From an uncultured Prevotella sp. (lineage in GTDB: Bacteria; Bacteroidota; Bacteroidia; Bacteroidales; Bacteroidaceae), in assembly GCA_900553465.1 (NCBI GenBank), contig USDT01000023.1:1-44620 (forward strand): a stretch of 44,620 nt of DNA, in the 5' to 3' direction. The notes beneath the pieces were generated by a model. That model worked only from the letters and a program-made list of their open reading frames with translations. It ran no database searches and was not told the DNA's origin. The translations under genes were made by a program, and so were the position numbers. Shown here piece after piece: positions 1 through 9,071 of this stretch. The first letter of the stretch is position 1, and every line of letters begins with the position of its first letter.

Positions 1-407
1 CTGCTTGCTTCGGTCAGGCATTCCTCGAGCTGCATCCTACAAAGTATGCTGAGGAACTGGTTAAGAAGATGGAGAAGAGCGGTGCTAAGGCTTACCTCGT
101 TAACACAGGTTGGAACGGTACTGGCAAGCGTATCTCTATCCGCGATACACGTGGTATCATCGACGCAATCCTCGACGGTTCTATCAACAACGCACCTACA
201 AAGACCATTCCTATGTTCAACTTTGAGGTTCCGACAGAACTCCCGGGTGTTGATCCGAAGATCCTCGACCCGCGCGACACATACGATTGCGCTTGCAAGT
301 GGGAAGAGAAAGCTAAGGATCTGGCTGCACGCTTCATCAAGAACTTCGCTAAGTACGAAGGCAATGAGGCTGGTAAGGCTCTCGTAGCTGCAGGTCCGAA
401 ACTCTAA
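1..407 (+). CDS. pckA: Phosphoenolpyruvate carboxykinase (ATP), C-terminal part
   Basis: Only the last ~134 codons are present; the reading frame starts at base 3 and ends in TAA at 405-407. The enzyme interconverts oxaloacetate plus ATP with phosphoenolpyruvate, CO2 and ADP in the cytoplasm. In succinate-forming Bacteroidetes it usually runs in the carboxylating direction. The visible stretch carries the family's C-terminal signatures [31 protein letters not shown] and KILDPRDTY, and it ends in ALVAAGPKL, very close to the end of E. coli PckA. The codon choice is biased and GC-ending, as expected for a highly expressed metabolic gene. A strong hairpin terminator follows 25 bases after the stop, so the gene is not cotranscribed with the next one. 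The family assignment is secure; only the truncation by the window edge limits it. Confidence 0.97.
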   Translation, partial: ACFGQAFLELHPTKYAEELVKKMEKSGAKAYLVNTGWNGTGKRISIRDTRGIIDAILDGSINNAPTKTIPMFNFEVPTELPGVDPKILDPRDTYDCACKWEEKAKDLAARFIKNFAKYEGNEAGKALVAAGPKL

Positions 408-431
408 GAAAGTTTCTTGAACACATAAACG

Positions 432-467
432 GAGGCGGTTTCCACTATGGAGGCCGCCTCTTTCTTT
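432..467 (+). terminator. Rho-independent terminator of pckA
   Basis: A perfect 7-bp stem, GAGGCGG at 432-438 and CCGCCTC at 454-460, is followed by the T-rich run TTTCTTTT. Confidence 0.85.
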
Positions 468-664
468 TGTCACGCAACACCATGAAACACACCTTATTAT
501 ATATTATAAGCCGGCGTGCACAGGGTGTACGGTCTGCCTGTGCGTTGTGTGAAAAAGACATCAGCCGTGTGGCCTAATCACTAAACAAACTTAAAAAACA
601 CTGCTTTAATCAATAAATAACACAATAAAGCACCAAAAAAAAGTTCTATTTGGAGAATTCTGAT

Positions 665-672
665 TAAATTTG
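665..672 (+). promoter_or_regulatory. Bacteroidetes -7 promoter element
   Basis: TAAATTTG matches the consensus TAnnTTTG. The predicted transcript start is near 678, downstream of the TTG at 670, so translation must start at the ATG at 706. No good -33 TTTG is seen at the usual 19-21 bp spacing. Confidence 0.7.
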
Positions 673-705
673 CAGCTAAAAATTAAAAGTAGTTTGAGTA
701 GAAAA

Positions 706-2124
706 ATGAAAAGGAAGTTGATACCTTTGATGATGTTGGCTTGCGGAATACTGTCGCTGGCATCATGTCTTGGCGACGACAGTGACTACGTCTTTGCCGA
801 CGATACCGCGATAACATCGTTCACACTCGGAACCCTCAACCAATATTTTCACACCAAATCATCACACGGACTCGACAGTACATATAAGAAAACCGTTGAC
901 TGCAGCGGTTACGAATTCTATATTGATCAGATCAAATGTGAGATTTATAATCCCGATTCGCTGCCTGTCGGCATCGACGCAAAGAAGGTGTTGTGCAACA
1001 TAAACACCAAAAATGCCGGATATGTGGGAATAAAGAGCATGACGAGCGACTCTCTCAAATATTTCTCCAGCACTGACTCTATCGACTTTTCTGTGCCGCG
1101 CGACTTCTATATATACAGCAACTCTGGAGCCGGACACAGAAAATACACCATAAGAGTTAACGTACATAAGGAACAGGCTGACTCATTCGTTTGGAAAAGA
1201 ATGGGCGTTGATGCCAATCTGGCAAAGCTCAAAGGCATGAAGAGTGCTGCGACAGAAGGACATCTGTTCGTATTTGGAAGCAACGGCAGCAACACTCTTG
1301 TATATTCTTCGGAGAACGGTATGGCGTGGACAGACATCACTGCCAATCTTGGCGTAGCATTGTCGGCCGATGCATACAAGAGCATTGTTACAACCAACGG
1401 ATATGTTTATTTATATGATAACGGTCAGATTATGAAGACCGCCGACGGCGAAGCTTGGGTAGTGGCCGGACGTGCACAGCTCAGACAACTGGTTGCTGCA
1501 AGCCGTTTCAAGCTCTATGCTTACGATGTAGACGGCCGTCTTGTAGAGTCGAAGGACGACGGCAACACATGGTCGCTCTCTGTCATTGACGACGCACAGG
1601 ACCTCCTGCCTGACCAGGACATAACATTTGTGAGCGCTCCGATATCCACAAACGACGATACGGACCGTGTTGTGATGGTGGGCAACCGTAGCGCCGAGGA
1701 CTATCCGTCGGACATAACTCCTCTGATATGGGGCAAGATTGACGAGGGCGCAGAGTTCAGTGAGAACCAGCCGTGGACTTATTACAATGTTTCTTCAGAC
1801 AACAAGTACAAGGCCCCGCGCCTGCGTAACATACAGACAGTGGGCTACGACAACTGCATACTGGCCGTGGGTGGCGAGAGTATCGGAGGCACACATCATG
1901 GAGCATTTGATAATTTCTATCGCAGTGCCGACGGTGGTATAACATGGCAGAAAGACTCTGTAGTCACAATTCCGAGCGGAATCACCGTGAACCAGAACTC
2001 TTTTGCGATAACCGTGGATAAGGACAACTTCATCTGGTTTGTCTGTGGCGGTAGCGGACAAGTGTGGCGTGGACGCACCAACCGTCTTGGATGGATAAAG
2101 GAAGATAACGTATTCATCGAATAA
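706..2124 (+). CDS. DUF6242-type surface lipoprotein with C-terminal beta-propeller-like repeats
   Basis: A 472-residue predicted lipoprotein. The ATG at 706 is chosen because an in-frame TTG at 670 overlaps the promoter. The N-terminus (MKRKLIPLMMLACGILSLASC) is a lipoprotein signal with the lipobox LASC. Residues ~30-165 form an all-beta N-terminal domain characteristic of the Bacteroidetes DUF6242 family. Residues ~170-470 contain repeated Asp-box-like motifs (YSSENGMAWTDI, ESKDDGNTWSL, YRSADGGITWQKD) spaced as in BNR or sialidase-type propellers. No catalytic residues are recognised, so a binding or structural role at the outer membrane is more likely than hydrolysis. It is the first gene of the block leading to uppS and bamA, with 6 bases between it and the next gene. 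This position is conserved in Bacteroidales, but the function is unknown. Confidence 0.85.
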   Translation: MKRKLIPLMMLACGILSLASCLGDDSDYVFADDTAITSFTLGTLNQYFHTKSSHGLDSTYKKTVDCSGYEFYIDQIKCEIYNPDSLPVGIDAKKVLCNINTKNAGYVGIKSMTSDSLKYFSSTDSIDFSVPRDFYIYSNSGAGHRKYTIRVNVHKEQADSFVWKRMGVDANLAKLKGMKSAATEGHLFVFGSNGSNTLVYSSENGMAWTDITANLGVALSADAYKSIVTTNGYVYLYDNGQIMKTADGEAWVVAGRAQLRQLVAASRFKLYAYDVDGRLVESKDDGNTWSLSVIDDAQDLLPDQDITFVSAPISTNDDTDRVVMVGNRSAEDYPSDITPLIWGKIDEGAEFSENQPWTYYNVSSDNKYKAPRLRNIQTVGYDNCILAVGGESIGGTHHGAFDNFYRSADGGITWQKDSVVTIPSGITVNQNSFAITVDKDNFIWFVCGGSGQVWRGRTNRLGWIKEDNVFIE

Positions 2125-2130
2125 CATGAG

Positions 2131-2814
2131 ATGAGAAAAACCTTCATAACGATTTTTCTGACTGCCTGCTCGGTCTTTGCTAGCGCACAGACCGATGATC
2201 AGTATCGCATGGAAATAGGTGCGGGAGTGGGCATGATGTCTTATGAAGGCGATTTCAACGGAAGTATTCTGAAGAACATGCAACCGATGGCGTCGCTTGT
2301 GTTGCGCCGGGTGTTCAATCCGTATATGGGTCTGAAGCTGACCGGAAGCTACGGCAAGCTGAAAGGATCGTCGAAGGATGTGCAGACGTATTATCCTGAC
2401 TATCAGGAACAAGTGTACGACTTCAGCAATACACTCGTGGATGTCAGTCTGGTTTATGAATACAATTTCTGGCCGTACGGCACCGGACAGGATTATCGCG
2501 GAGCCAAAAGAATTACGCCGTTTGTCTTCGGCGGCTTGGGCGCTACCTACGCTTCGGGAAATGACGATAATGTTTTCACAGCCAATATTCCTATCGGACT
2601 TGGCGTGAAATATAAAATAGGAGAGAGACTGAATCTTGGATTGGAGTGGGCGATACACTTTTCGCTGAGCGACGAACTCGACGGTGTGAAGGATCCCTAC
2701 GGCATAAAGAGCACCGGACTGTTCAAGAATACCGACTGCTACTCGGCCTTGCAGCTTACGCTCACATACAGTTTCATGCCGAAGTGCCGCACTTGTCACA
2801 ATGCCTACGAGTGA
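2131..2814 (+). CDS. DUF6089-type outer-membrane beta-barrel protein
   Basis: A 227-residue predicted outer-membrane protein. The signal peptide MRKTFITIFLTACSVFASAQ is followed by alternating hydrophobic strands typical of a small 8-stranded barrel (MEIGAGVGMMSYEGDF, ITPFVFGGLGATYA, IPIGLGVKYKIGERLNLGLEW). A barrel-like strand lies close to the end (ALQLTLTYSF), but a short polar tail CRTCHNAYE with two cysteines comes after it. The family occurs directly upstream of uppS and bamA across Bacteroidetes, suggesting a role linked to outer-membrane assembly, although no activity is established. The ATG at 2131 is chosen over the one at 2125, which is stopped at once by TGA. The gene ends 57 bases before uppS and is probably in the same transcript. 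Confidence 0.85.
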   Translation: MRKTFITIFLTACSVFASAQTDDQYRMEIGAGVGMMSYEGDFNGSILKNMQPMASLVLRRVFNPYMGLKLTGSYGKLKGSSKDVQTYYPDYQEQVYDFSNTLVDVSLVYEYNFWPYGTGQDYRGAKRITPFVFGGLGATYASGNDDNVFTANIPIGLGVKYKIGERLNLGLEWAIHFSLSDELDGVKDPYGIKSTGLFKNTDCYSALQLTLTYSFMPKCRTCHNAYE

Positions 2815-2871
2815 CGCGCTTACGACAGACGGCACATTCCTTTATTGCTAACAGTAAAATATCTGACTTAT

Positions 2872-3615
2872 ATGCTTGACGTTTTAGACAGAAACAATGT
2901 TCCTCAGCACATTGCCATCATTATGGACGGCAATGGAAGATGGGCTGCAGAACGTGGCAAACCGCGCAGCTTCGGACATCAGGCAGGTGTGGACACGGTA
3001 AGACGCATCACGTCGGAGTGTACGCGTCTGGGCGTGAAGTATCTCACGCTCTATACGTTCTCTACTGAGAACTGGAACAGACCGGCCGACGAGGTGTCCG
3101 CTCTCATGGGACTTGTACTGTCGTCGCTCGAGGACGAAATATTCATGAAGAACAACGTGAGATTTCGTGTCATCGGCGATATCGACCGCCTTCCGGAAGA
3201 GGTGAGACGCAAGCTGGCAGAAACAGAAGAACATACCGCTGGCAATACGGCTATGACCATGATTGTGGCTTTGAGCTATTCGGCACGCTGGGAAATAACA
3301 CGCGCCGTAAAGAACATTGCTGCGCGTGTGGCTGAAAAGGCCATTTTGCCGGATGATATAAACGAAGACATGGTGTCGGAAAATCTCGTCACATCTTTCA
3401 TGCCAGACCCCGACCTGCTTATAAGGACCGGCGGCGAAGTGAGAGTGAGCAACTATCTGTTGTGGCAGATTGCCTACAGTGAGTTGTATTTCTGCGACAC
3501 TTATTGGCCAGACTTCAGCGAGGATGATCTCCACAAGGCCATAATCAGCTATCAGGGACGCCAGCGCCGTTTCGGAAAGACCGGCGATCAGGTGGATGGC
3601 GAGAACAACCAGTGA
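2872..3615 (+). CDS. uppS: Isoprenyl transferase (undecaprenyl diphosphate synthase)
   Basis: A cytoplasmic, membrane-associated cis-prenyltransferase of 247 residues. It condenses isopentenyl diphosphate units onto farnesyl diphosphate to give the C55 carrier lipid for peptidoglycan and polysaccharides. The first block [13 protein letters not shown] contains the catalytic Asp19 and the diphosphate-binding GNGRW. Block III is seen as [11 protein letters not shown] (residues ~61-71). The C-terminal signature [19 protein letters not shown] (181-199) continues into IAYSELYF, with the diphosphate-binding arginines R185 and R191. The ATG at 2872 is preferred to a TTG at 2845 because it gives the usual N-terminus. 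Transcription is probably shared with the DUF6089 gene; bamA follows after 159 bases. Confidence 0.97.
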   Translation: MLDVLDRNNVPQHIAIIMDGNGRWAAERGKPRSFGHQAGVDTVRRITSECTRLGVKYLTLYTFSTENWNRPADEVSALMGLVLSSLEDEIFMKNNVRFRVIGDIDRLPEEVRRKLAETEEHTAGNTAMTMIVALSYSARWEITRAVKNIAARVAEKAILPDDINEDMVSENLVTSFMPDPDLLIRTGGEVRVSNYLLWQIAYSELYFCDTYWPDFSEDDLHKAIISYQGRQRRFGKTGDQVDGENNQ

Positions 3616-3774
3616 TGATATGGAGTGTGTGTGCTTCAAAGTGTTACGCTCCGTTGAAAACAGTAAAATATAAAAACAGATTGATAATTATACCGGAACG
3701 GTGGACATTTCAGTGTGACTTAACAGACGAAAAGCACTGTTCCTTCTCTTGATGAAAGATTTTAATAAGCGACT

Positions 3775-6387
3775 ATGAATGTAAGAAAGCTGTTGATTGC
3801 CGTGGCGGCGCTCATTTTCAGCGTCTGTGCCAGTGCTCAGGACAAAATAGTTTATCCCGACATTTCCTATGCCGGTACTCCGCGGACCGTTACTATCGGC
3901 GGAATAACGGTGTCCGGAATAGATGGCTATGAGGATTATATGCTCACCGGAATTTCCGGTCTGTCGGTCGGACAGACCATTTCGTTGCCGGGTAATGAGC
4001 TCACCGAGGCTGTCAAGAAATACTGGAATTACAGACTTTTCTCTGATGTTGCCATTGTTGTCGATTCGCTTGTCGCCGACAAGGCTTATCTTAATATCAG
4101 ACTGCGCGCCAATCCGCGTGTTTCTGCTGTCAACTATATCGGCATCAAGAAATCGGAGCGTTCTGATATGGAAGAGAAGCTCGGACTGCTCAAGGGATTG
4201 CAGGTCACACCGAATACTCTGGACCGTGCCAAACTCCTTGCAAAGGGTTACTTCGATGAGAAAGGTTTCAAGAATGCGGAGATACAGATTGTAGAGCGTC
4301 CTGATGTGACAAACAAGAATCAGGTGATACTCGATGTCATAATCGACAAAAAGCAGAAGATGAAGGTCAGAAGCATCATTATCGACGGTAATGAGGCATT
4401 CACTGACGGCAAGATAAAGGGTGGACTGTTCCGTAAGGGTGCTTTCTCAAAGACTCACGAAGCGGGAAAACTCTCTACATTCCTGAAATCCAAGAAATTC
4501 ACTCCCGAACGCTGGAAGGGTGACAAGCAGAAACTCATCGAGAAATACAACGAACATGGTTATCGTGACGCTGTCATTCTGAAAGACAGTGTGTGGAATG
4601 TTGATGACAGACATGTCAACATTTATATAAAGGTGGACGAAGGCCGGAAGTATTATCTGCGCAACATAACATGGGTGGGAAATACCGTTTACTCTTCGGA
4701 CTTCCTTGCCAAGGTGCTTGATATGAAGAAAGGCGATGTCTACAACCAGAAACTCATGAACAAGCGTCTTACTGAAGACGAGGATGCTGTGGGCAACCTG
4801 TACTGGAACAACGGTTATATCTTCTATTCGCTTACACCTGCCGAAATCAATATCGACGGTGACTCAATCGACCTTGAGATGCGTATTATCGAAGGACCGC
4901 AGGCACGTGTGAGCCGCGTTCGTATCAACGGTAACGACCGTTTGTATGAAAACGTAGTGCGCCGCGAACTCAGAACGAAGCCGGGCGACCTCTTCTCTAA
5001 AGAGTCACTGATGCGTTCTGCACGTGAGATTGCCTCAATGGGTCACTTCAATGAGGAAAAAGTAAGTCCGGAACCAGTTCCTAATGAGGAAGACGGAACA
5101 GTGGACATCAACTGGAATCTGGAGCAGAAGACCAACGACCAGGTGGAGTTCTCGCTTGGATGGGGACAGACCGGTGTGATTGGACGTGTGGGCTTGAAGC
5201 TCAACAACTTCTCTATGCGCAACCTGTTCAACAAGAACCGCGAGCACCGAGGCATCATGCCGATCGGCGACGGTGAGGTTCTCTCGCTCGGAGCACAGAC
5301 CAACGGTACTTACTATCAGTCTTACAATGTCAACTATTCAACCAACTGGTTTGGTGGAAAACGCCCGATCCAGTTCAATGTCGGCGTGTTCTACTCTAAG
5401 CAGACTGACGTTTCGAGCAACTATTACAACAGTGCTTATTTCAATAACTACTATAATTATCTGTACGGTTATGGCAGCAGCATATACAATAATTATGAAA
5501 ATTATTACGATCCGGACAAGTATGTACAGCTCTTCGGAGCCTCGATAGGATGGGGAAAACAGCTCCGCTGGCCGGACGACTACTTCACACTGTCGCTGCA
5601 GCTTGCCTATACACGCTACATGCTGAAGAACTGGAGCTACTTCCTTCTGACCAACGGAAACTCCAACAACTTGAACTTCACGTTCTCGCTCAGCCGTGTA
5701 TCTACAGACAACCAGCTCTTCCCGCGTCGTGGTTCAGAGTTCCTGTTCTCACTGTCTCTCACTCCGCCATGGTCAATGTGGGACAAGAAGGATTACAAGA
5801 ACCTCGCAACCAATCCGCAGTCGCCTAATTACGATCGCGAACAGCAGGAGAAATATCGCTGGATTGAGTACCACAAGTGGAAGCTCAAGGCAAGAACCTT
5901 CACTGCGCTTTCTGGCGGAACGAAGTGCTTCGTGCTCATGACACGTGTTGAATTCGGTCTGCTCGGCAGCTACAACAAGTATAAGAAGTCACCGTTCGAA
6001 ACCTACTACATGGGTGGTGACGGTATGACAGGTTACTCTACCGGTTACGCTGAGGAAACCATCGGTTTGCGTGGATACGAGAACGGATCGCTTACTCCAT
6101 ACGGATATGAAGGATATGCTTACGACCGCATGACTCTTGAGCTCCGCTATCCGTTCCTGTTGGGTAACACCACAATCTACGGTCTGACATTCCTCGAGGC
6201 CGGTAACGCATGGAACGACACCAAGAAGTTCAATCCGTTCGACATGAAGCGTTCTGCCGGTGTCGGTGTCCGCATCTTCCTGCCGATGGTCGGTATGATG
6301 GGAATCGACTGGGCTTACGGTTTCGACAAGGTGTTCGGTTCAAAGGGTGGCAGCAACTTCCACTTCATCCTTGGTCAGGAATTCTGA
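3775..6387 (+). CDS. bamA: Outer-membrane protein assembly factor BamA
   Basis: The central barrel of the BAM machine, which folds and inserts beta-barrel proteins into the outer membrane. The protein has 870 residues, slightly longer than E. coli BamA. A signal peptide (MNVRKLLIAVAALIFSVCASAQ) is followed by a series of POTRA domains to about residue 430, each with beta-alpha-alpha-beta spacing and repeated VDEGRKYYLRNITWVGN-like motifs. The C-terminal barrel begins near residue 445 (EFSLGWGQTGVIGRVGL). The Omp85 signature appears as IGLRGYENGSLTP, corresponding to the VRGF/Y loop-6 motif, and the last strand ends FHFILGQEF with a terminal Phe. A Tyr/Asn-rich segment near residues 542-585 is probably an extracellular loop. 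The gene sits between uppS and three Skp-like chaperone genes, which fits a shared role in outer-membrane protein biogenesis. Confidence 0.97.
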   Translation: MNVRKLLIAVAALIFSVCASAQDKIVYPDISYAGTPRTVTIGGITVSGIDGYEDYMLTGISGLSVGQTISLPGNELTEAVKKYWNYRLFSDVAIVVDSLVADKAYLNIRLRANPRVSAVNYIGIKKSERSDMEEKLGLLKGLQVTPNTLDRAKLLAKGYFDEKGFKNAEIQIVERPDVTNKNQVILDVIIDKKQKMKVRSIIIDGNEAFTDGKIKGGLFRKGAFSKTHEAGKLSTFLKSKKFTPERWKGDKQKLIEKYNEHGYRDAVILKDSVWNVDDRHVNIYIKVDEGRKYYLRNITWVGNTVYSSDFLAKVLDMKKGDVYNQKLMNKRLTEDEDAVGNLYWNNGYIFYSLTPAEINIDGDSIDLEMRIIEGPQARVSRVRINGNDRLYENVVRRELRTKPGDLFSKESLMRSAREIASMGHFNEEKVSPEPVPNEEDGTVDINWNLEQKTNDQVEFSLGWGQTGVIGRVGLKLNNFSMRNLFNKNREHRGIMPIGDGEVLSLGAQTNGTYYQSYNVNYSTNWFGGKRPIQFNVGVFYSKQTDVSSNYYNSAYFNNYYNYLYGYGSSIYNNYENYYDPDKYVQLFGASIGWGKQLRWPDDYFTLSLQLAYTRYMLKNWSYFLLTNGNSNNLNFTFSLSRVSTDNQLFPRRGSEFLFSLSLTPPWSMWDKKDYKNLATNPQSPNYDREQQEKYRWIEYHKWKLKARTFTALSGGTKCFVLMTRVEFGLLGSYNKYKKSPFETYYMGGDGMTGYSTGYAEETIGLRGYENGSLTPYGYEGYAYDRMTLELRYPFLLGNTTIYGLTFLEAGNAWNDTKKFNPFDMKRSAGVGVRIFLPMVGMMGIDWAYGFDKVFGSKGGSNFHFILGQEF

Positions 6388-6439
6388 TGACGGATGTATG
6401 ATATAAATGTTATTAACAATAAAACAAGGAGGACATAAG

Positions 6440-6952
6440 ATGAAAAAACTTTTGATAATTGCCGTATTGGCCATGACAGCCATGACAGCCGGGGCACAGA
6501 AGTTTGCCTTGCTCGATATGGAATACATATTGAATAACATTCCGGCTTACGAACGTGCCAACGAACAGTTGAACCAGGTTTCCAAGAAGTGGCAGGCTGA
6601 GGTTGACGCCATAAGCAACGAAGCGGCCACCATGTATAAGAACTATCAGAACGAAGTAGTGTTCCTCTCACAGGAGCAGAAGAAAGAACGCCAGGAGGCT
6701 ATAATGAATAAGGAGAAGGAGGCCGGCGAACTGAAGCGCAAGTATTTCGGTCCGGAGGGCGAGCTCTTCAAGAAACGTGAGAGCCTCATGACTCCGATAC
6801 AGGACGAAATATACAACGCAGTGAAGGAGATTTCCGAACTGCGCGGTTATTCGCTTGTGCTCGACCGCGCCAGCGATACGGGCATCATCTTCGGCTCGCC
6901 TAAGATAGACATCAGCAACGAAGTGCTCGAAAAGCTGGGTTACTCCAACTGA
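6440..6952 (+). CDS. OmpH/Skp family periplasmic chaperone (first copy)
   Basis: A 170-residue periplasmic protein that, by family, holds unfolded outer-membrane proteins on their way to BamA. It has a signal peptide (MKKLLIIAVLAMTAMTAGAQ), a short beta segment KFALLDMEYILNNIPAY typical of OmpH, and long charged helices (residues ~45-125, rich in E, K, Q) that form the tentacles of the Skp trimer. It ends in a beta segment GYSLVLDRASDTGIIFG. The ATG at 6440 is chosen over an in-frame start at 6407 because it begins the signal peptide and follows AAGGAGG at 6426-6432, an unusually good Shine-Dalgarno site for this phylum. It lies 52 bases downstream of bamA and is probably cotranscribed. The name skp or ompH cannot be assigned to one copy in particular. 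Confidence 0.93.
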   Translation: MKKLLIIAVLAMTAMTAGAQKFALLDMEYILNNIPAYERANEQLNQVSKKWQAEVDAISNEAATMYKNYQNEVVFLSQEQKKERQEAIMNKEKEAGELKRKYFGPEGELFKKRESLMTPIQDEIYNAVKEISELRGYSLVLDRASDTGIIFGSPKIDISNEVLEKLGYSN

Positions 6953-7025
6953 TGCGCCTCGAGCCTTGAAGCACTTAGCTGCACAAAAGAAATCAAATAA
7001 ATAACACAATAAACAAAAGAAAAAA

Positions 7026-7532
7026 ATGAAAAAGCTTATTTTAATGTTGATCATGTTTGCCCCGCTGGCAGCATTCGCACAGACACCTAAGTTCGGTCAT
7101 CTCAACACACAGGAGATCATGGCTTCAATGCCGGAACTCATCAAGGTGCGCGGTGAGCTCGAAGCAACGGCCAAACAGTATGAGAACGACCTTAAGGCCA
7201 TGCAGGACGAACTCCAGCGTAAGGCTGCCGAGTACGAGAAGAACAAGTCAACCATGAACGAGACAAAGCAGAAGGAAACAGAAACTGAGCTCATGGGTCT
7301 GCAGCAGAAAATACAGCAGGCTTACCAGGACAACTCAGAAGCTTTCCAGAAGGCACAGCAGGAGAAGATGCAGCCTATCACAACCAAGCTGCTCGATGCA
7401 ATTAAAGCTGTAGGTAAGGCCGGTGGTTATGTTTACATCATGGACCTTTCAGCCGGAATACCTTATGTAAGCGACACTCTCAGCAAGGACGTGACCGCAG
7501 AGGTGAAGGCCGAGCTTAACAAGACGAAGTAA
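7026..7532 (+). CDS. OmpH/Skp family periplasmic chaperone (second copy)
   Basis: A 168-residue paralogue of the preceding gene. It has a signal peptide (MKKLILMLIMFAPLAAFAQ), the OmpH core start KFGHLNTQEIMASMPEL, a long helical region rich in E, K and Q (residues ~45-120) predicted to form a coiled coil, and the closing segment GGYVYIMDLSAGIPYVS. It lies 73 bases after the first copy. The leader contains an A-rich stretch (6997-7013) that also occurs at 613-629. A hairpin with a T-run follows the gene at 7559-7589, so transcription may drop before the third copy. The predicted role is chaperoning outer-membrane proteins in the periplasm; division of labour among the three copies cannot be read from sequence. 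Confidence 0.93.
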   Translation: MKKLILMLIMFAPLAAFAQTPKFGHLNTQEIMASMPELIKVRGELEATAKQYENDLKAMQDELQRKAAEYEKNKSTMNETKQKETETELMGLQQKIQQAYQDNSEAFQKAQQEKMQPITTKLLDAIKAVGKAGGYVYIMDLSAGIPYVSDTLSKDVTAEVKAELNKTK

Positions 7533-7558
7533 GCAATACATATTAAAAAAACAACCCG

Positions 7559-7589
7559 ACTGTGCCATCATTGTCATGGCACAGTTTTT
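7559..7589 (+). terminator. Terminator or attenuator between second and third OmpH genes
   Basis: ACTGTGCCAT (7559-7568) pairs perfectly with ATGGCACAGT (7576-7585), with a 7-base loop, and runs into TTTTT (7585-7589). The third OmpH gene starts 17 bases later, so this may be a partial terminator inside the operon, or the third gene may have its own start of transcription. Confidence 0.8.
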
Positions 7590-7605
7590 ATCTTTTCTGA
7601 ATATT

Positions 7606-8115
7606 ATGAAAAAGCTGTTCTTTCTGTTAGTTTTTTTTGCCACGGCCACCATGGCCGGAGCACAGTCACTGAGGTATGGCTATTTCAGTCTTGACTCCAT
7701 CTTCACGGCAATGCCGGAATATGCAGTCGCCCAGAAAAACCTTTCCGATCTGCGTGCGAAGTACGATGAGGAGATGAAACGTGCCGAGAGCGAATTCAAC
7801 GCCAAGTATGAAGAGTTTCTCGAGACACAGCGCGATTTGATACCTTCCATTCTGTACAAACGTCAGACTGAGCTTCAGGAAATAATGGAAAAGAACGTTG
7901 CTTTCAAAAAAGAGGCCGCCCGGTTGCTCGAGGAGGCCCGTAAGGACGCTTATGCACCGCTGCGTGCCAGAATATTCGAGGCTGTGCGACGCATAGGCGG
8001 TGAACGTGGCTTCGCCTTTGTACTCAATACCGACGGCGACGCTTGTCCTTATGTAGATCCCGCCTGTGGCGAGAACATCAACCCTTTACTCCGAACAGCC
8101 CTTAACATACAATGA
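7606..8115 (+). CDS. OmpH/Skp family periplasmic chaperone (third copy)
   Basis: A 169-residue third paralogue. The signal peptide MKKLFFLLVFFATATMAGAQ is followed by LRYGYFSLDSIFTAMPEYAV, the usual OmpH start. A charged helical stretch (residues ~40-125) and a final segment FAFVLNTDGDACPYVDPACG with two cysteines follow; these cysteines are absent from the other copies. The ATG at 7606 is used because the in-frame ATG at 7576 lies inside the terminator hairpin. The stop overlaps the murI start in ATGA, so this gene and murI are translationally coupled. Confidence 0.92.
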   Translation: MKKLFFLLVFFATATMAGAQSLRYGYFSLDSIFTAMPEYAVAQKNLSDLRAKYDEEMKRAESEFNAKYEEFLETQRDLIPSILYKRQTELQEIMEKNVAFKKEAARLLEEARKDAYAPLRARIFEAVRRIGGERGFAFVLNTDGDACPYVDPACGENINPLLRTALNIQ

Positions 8116-8966
8116 TGAAACAATCCGACTGTATGTTTCCTTCAGCCCCGGGCCCCATCGGAGTGTTCGATTCCGGATACGGAGGGCTCACCGTACTTCA
8201 TGGTATCCGCCAGCTGCTGCCGGCCTACGACTACATGTATCTTGGCGACAACGCCCGCGCGCCTTACGGTTCGCGTTCGTTTGAAGTGGTCTATCAGTTC
8301 ACCCGTCAGGCCGTGCTGAAGCTTTTCTCCATGGGATGCCATCTTGTTATTCTCGGGTGTAACACCGCTTCTGCCAAGGCTCTGCGTACTATACAGCAGC
8401 GAGATCTGCCTGCGCTCGACCCTCAGCGACGTGTGCTCGGCATCATCCGTCCCACGGCAGAGAATATCGGTAGCCTCACGCGCAGCCGCCATGTAGGCAT
8501 TCTCGCCACCGAAGGCACCATCAAGAGTGAGAGCTATGCGCTCGAGATAGGCAAGCTCTTCCCCGACGTTGTTGTGTCGGGCGTGGCCTGTCCGTTGTGG
8601 GCCGCCATTGTGGAGGCCAACGAGGCAGACAGTCCCGGAGCCGACTATTTCGTGAAGAAACGCATCGACCAGCTCATGCGCAAGGATCCGCTCATCGACA
8701 CCATTGTGCTCGGCTGCACCCACTATCCGCTCCTTATGAACAGCATTGTGAAGAATGCGCCCGACGGAGTGCGCATAGTGCCTCAGGGACACTACGTGGC
8801 CGAAAGCCTTCAGAACTATCTTGAGCGCCACAAGGACATGGAAGCCTGCATAACACAGGGCGGCACATGCCGCTACTTCACCACCGAGAGCGAGGAGAAG
8901 TTCAGGGAGAGTGCGCAGATATTCCTTCACGAGAAGGTGAGCGTTAGCCACATCGACCTCGACTGA
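8112..8966 (+). CDS. murI: Glutamate racemase
   Basis: A cytoplasmic cofactor-independent racemase of 284 residues that makes D-glutamate for the peptidoglycan stem peptide. The conserved DSGYGG motif carries Asp20. The two catalytic cysteines are visible as Cys83 in GCNTASA and Cys202 in GCTHYPLL, with His204 next to the second. The length fits the family. The start overlaps the upstream OmpH stop by four bases, giving translational coupling. MurI placed after the BamA and OmpH genes is a common Bacteroidales arrangement that links outer-membrane and cell-wall synthesis. No hairpin with a T-run follows it. Confidence 0.97.
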   Translation: MMKQSDCMFPSAPGPIGVFDSGYGGLTVLHGIRQLLPAYDYMYLGDNARAPYGSRSFEVVYQFTRQAVLKLFSMGCHLVILGCNTASAKALRTIQQRDLPALDPQRRVLGIIRPTAENIGSLTRSRHVGILATEGTIKSESYALEIGKLFPDVVVSGVACPLWAAIVEANEADSPGADYFVKKRIDQLMRKDPLIDTIVLGCTHYPLLMNSIVKNAPDGVRIVPQGHYVAESLQNYLERHKDMEACITQGGTCRYFTTESEEKFRESAQIFLHEKVSVSHIDLD

Positions 8967-9071
8967 CGCCCTTGTTACGTCGGTCCATCATTACGCCATG
9001 TGTCCCGCGCTAAGCGTCCGCACGTCTTCGGCGGATTATCACACATAATGTAATCCTTTATTTATAGCGAT

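Larger units (their letters stand above)
408..705. other. Intergenic region pckA to DUF6242 gene
   Basis: Besides the terminator (432-467) and the promoter (665-672) this stretch holds no convincing gene. Bases 613-629 (ATAAATAACACAATAAA) recur exactly at 6997-7013, ahead of the second OmpH gene. The segment 520-570 is GC-rich with no clear structure. Confidence 0.6.

Noticed and set aside
670..705. TTG start extending the DUF6242 lipoprotein by 12 codons
   Set aside because: The TTG lies within the -7 promoter element and upstream of the expected transcript start; the ATG at 706 begins a proper lipoprotein signal.
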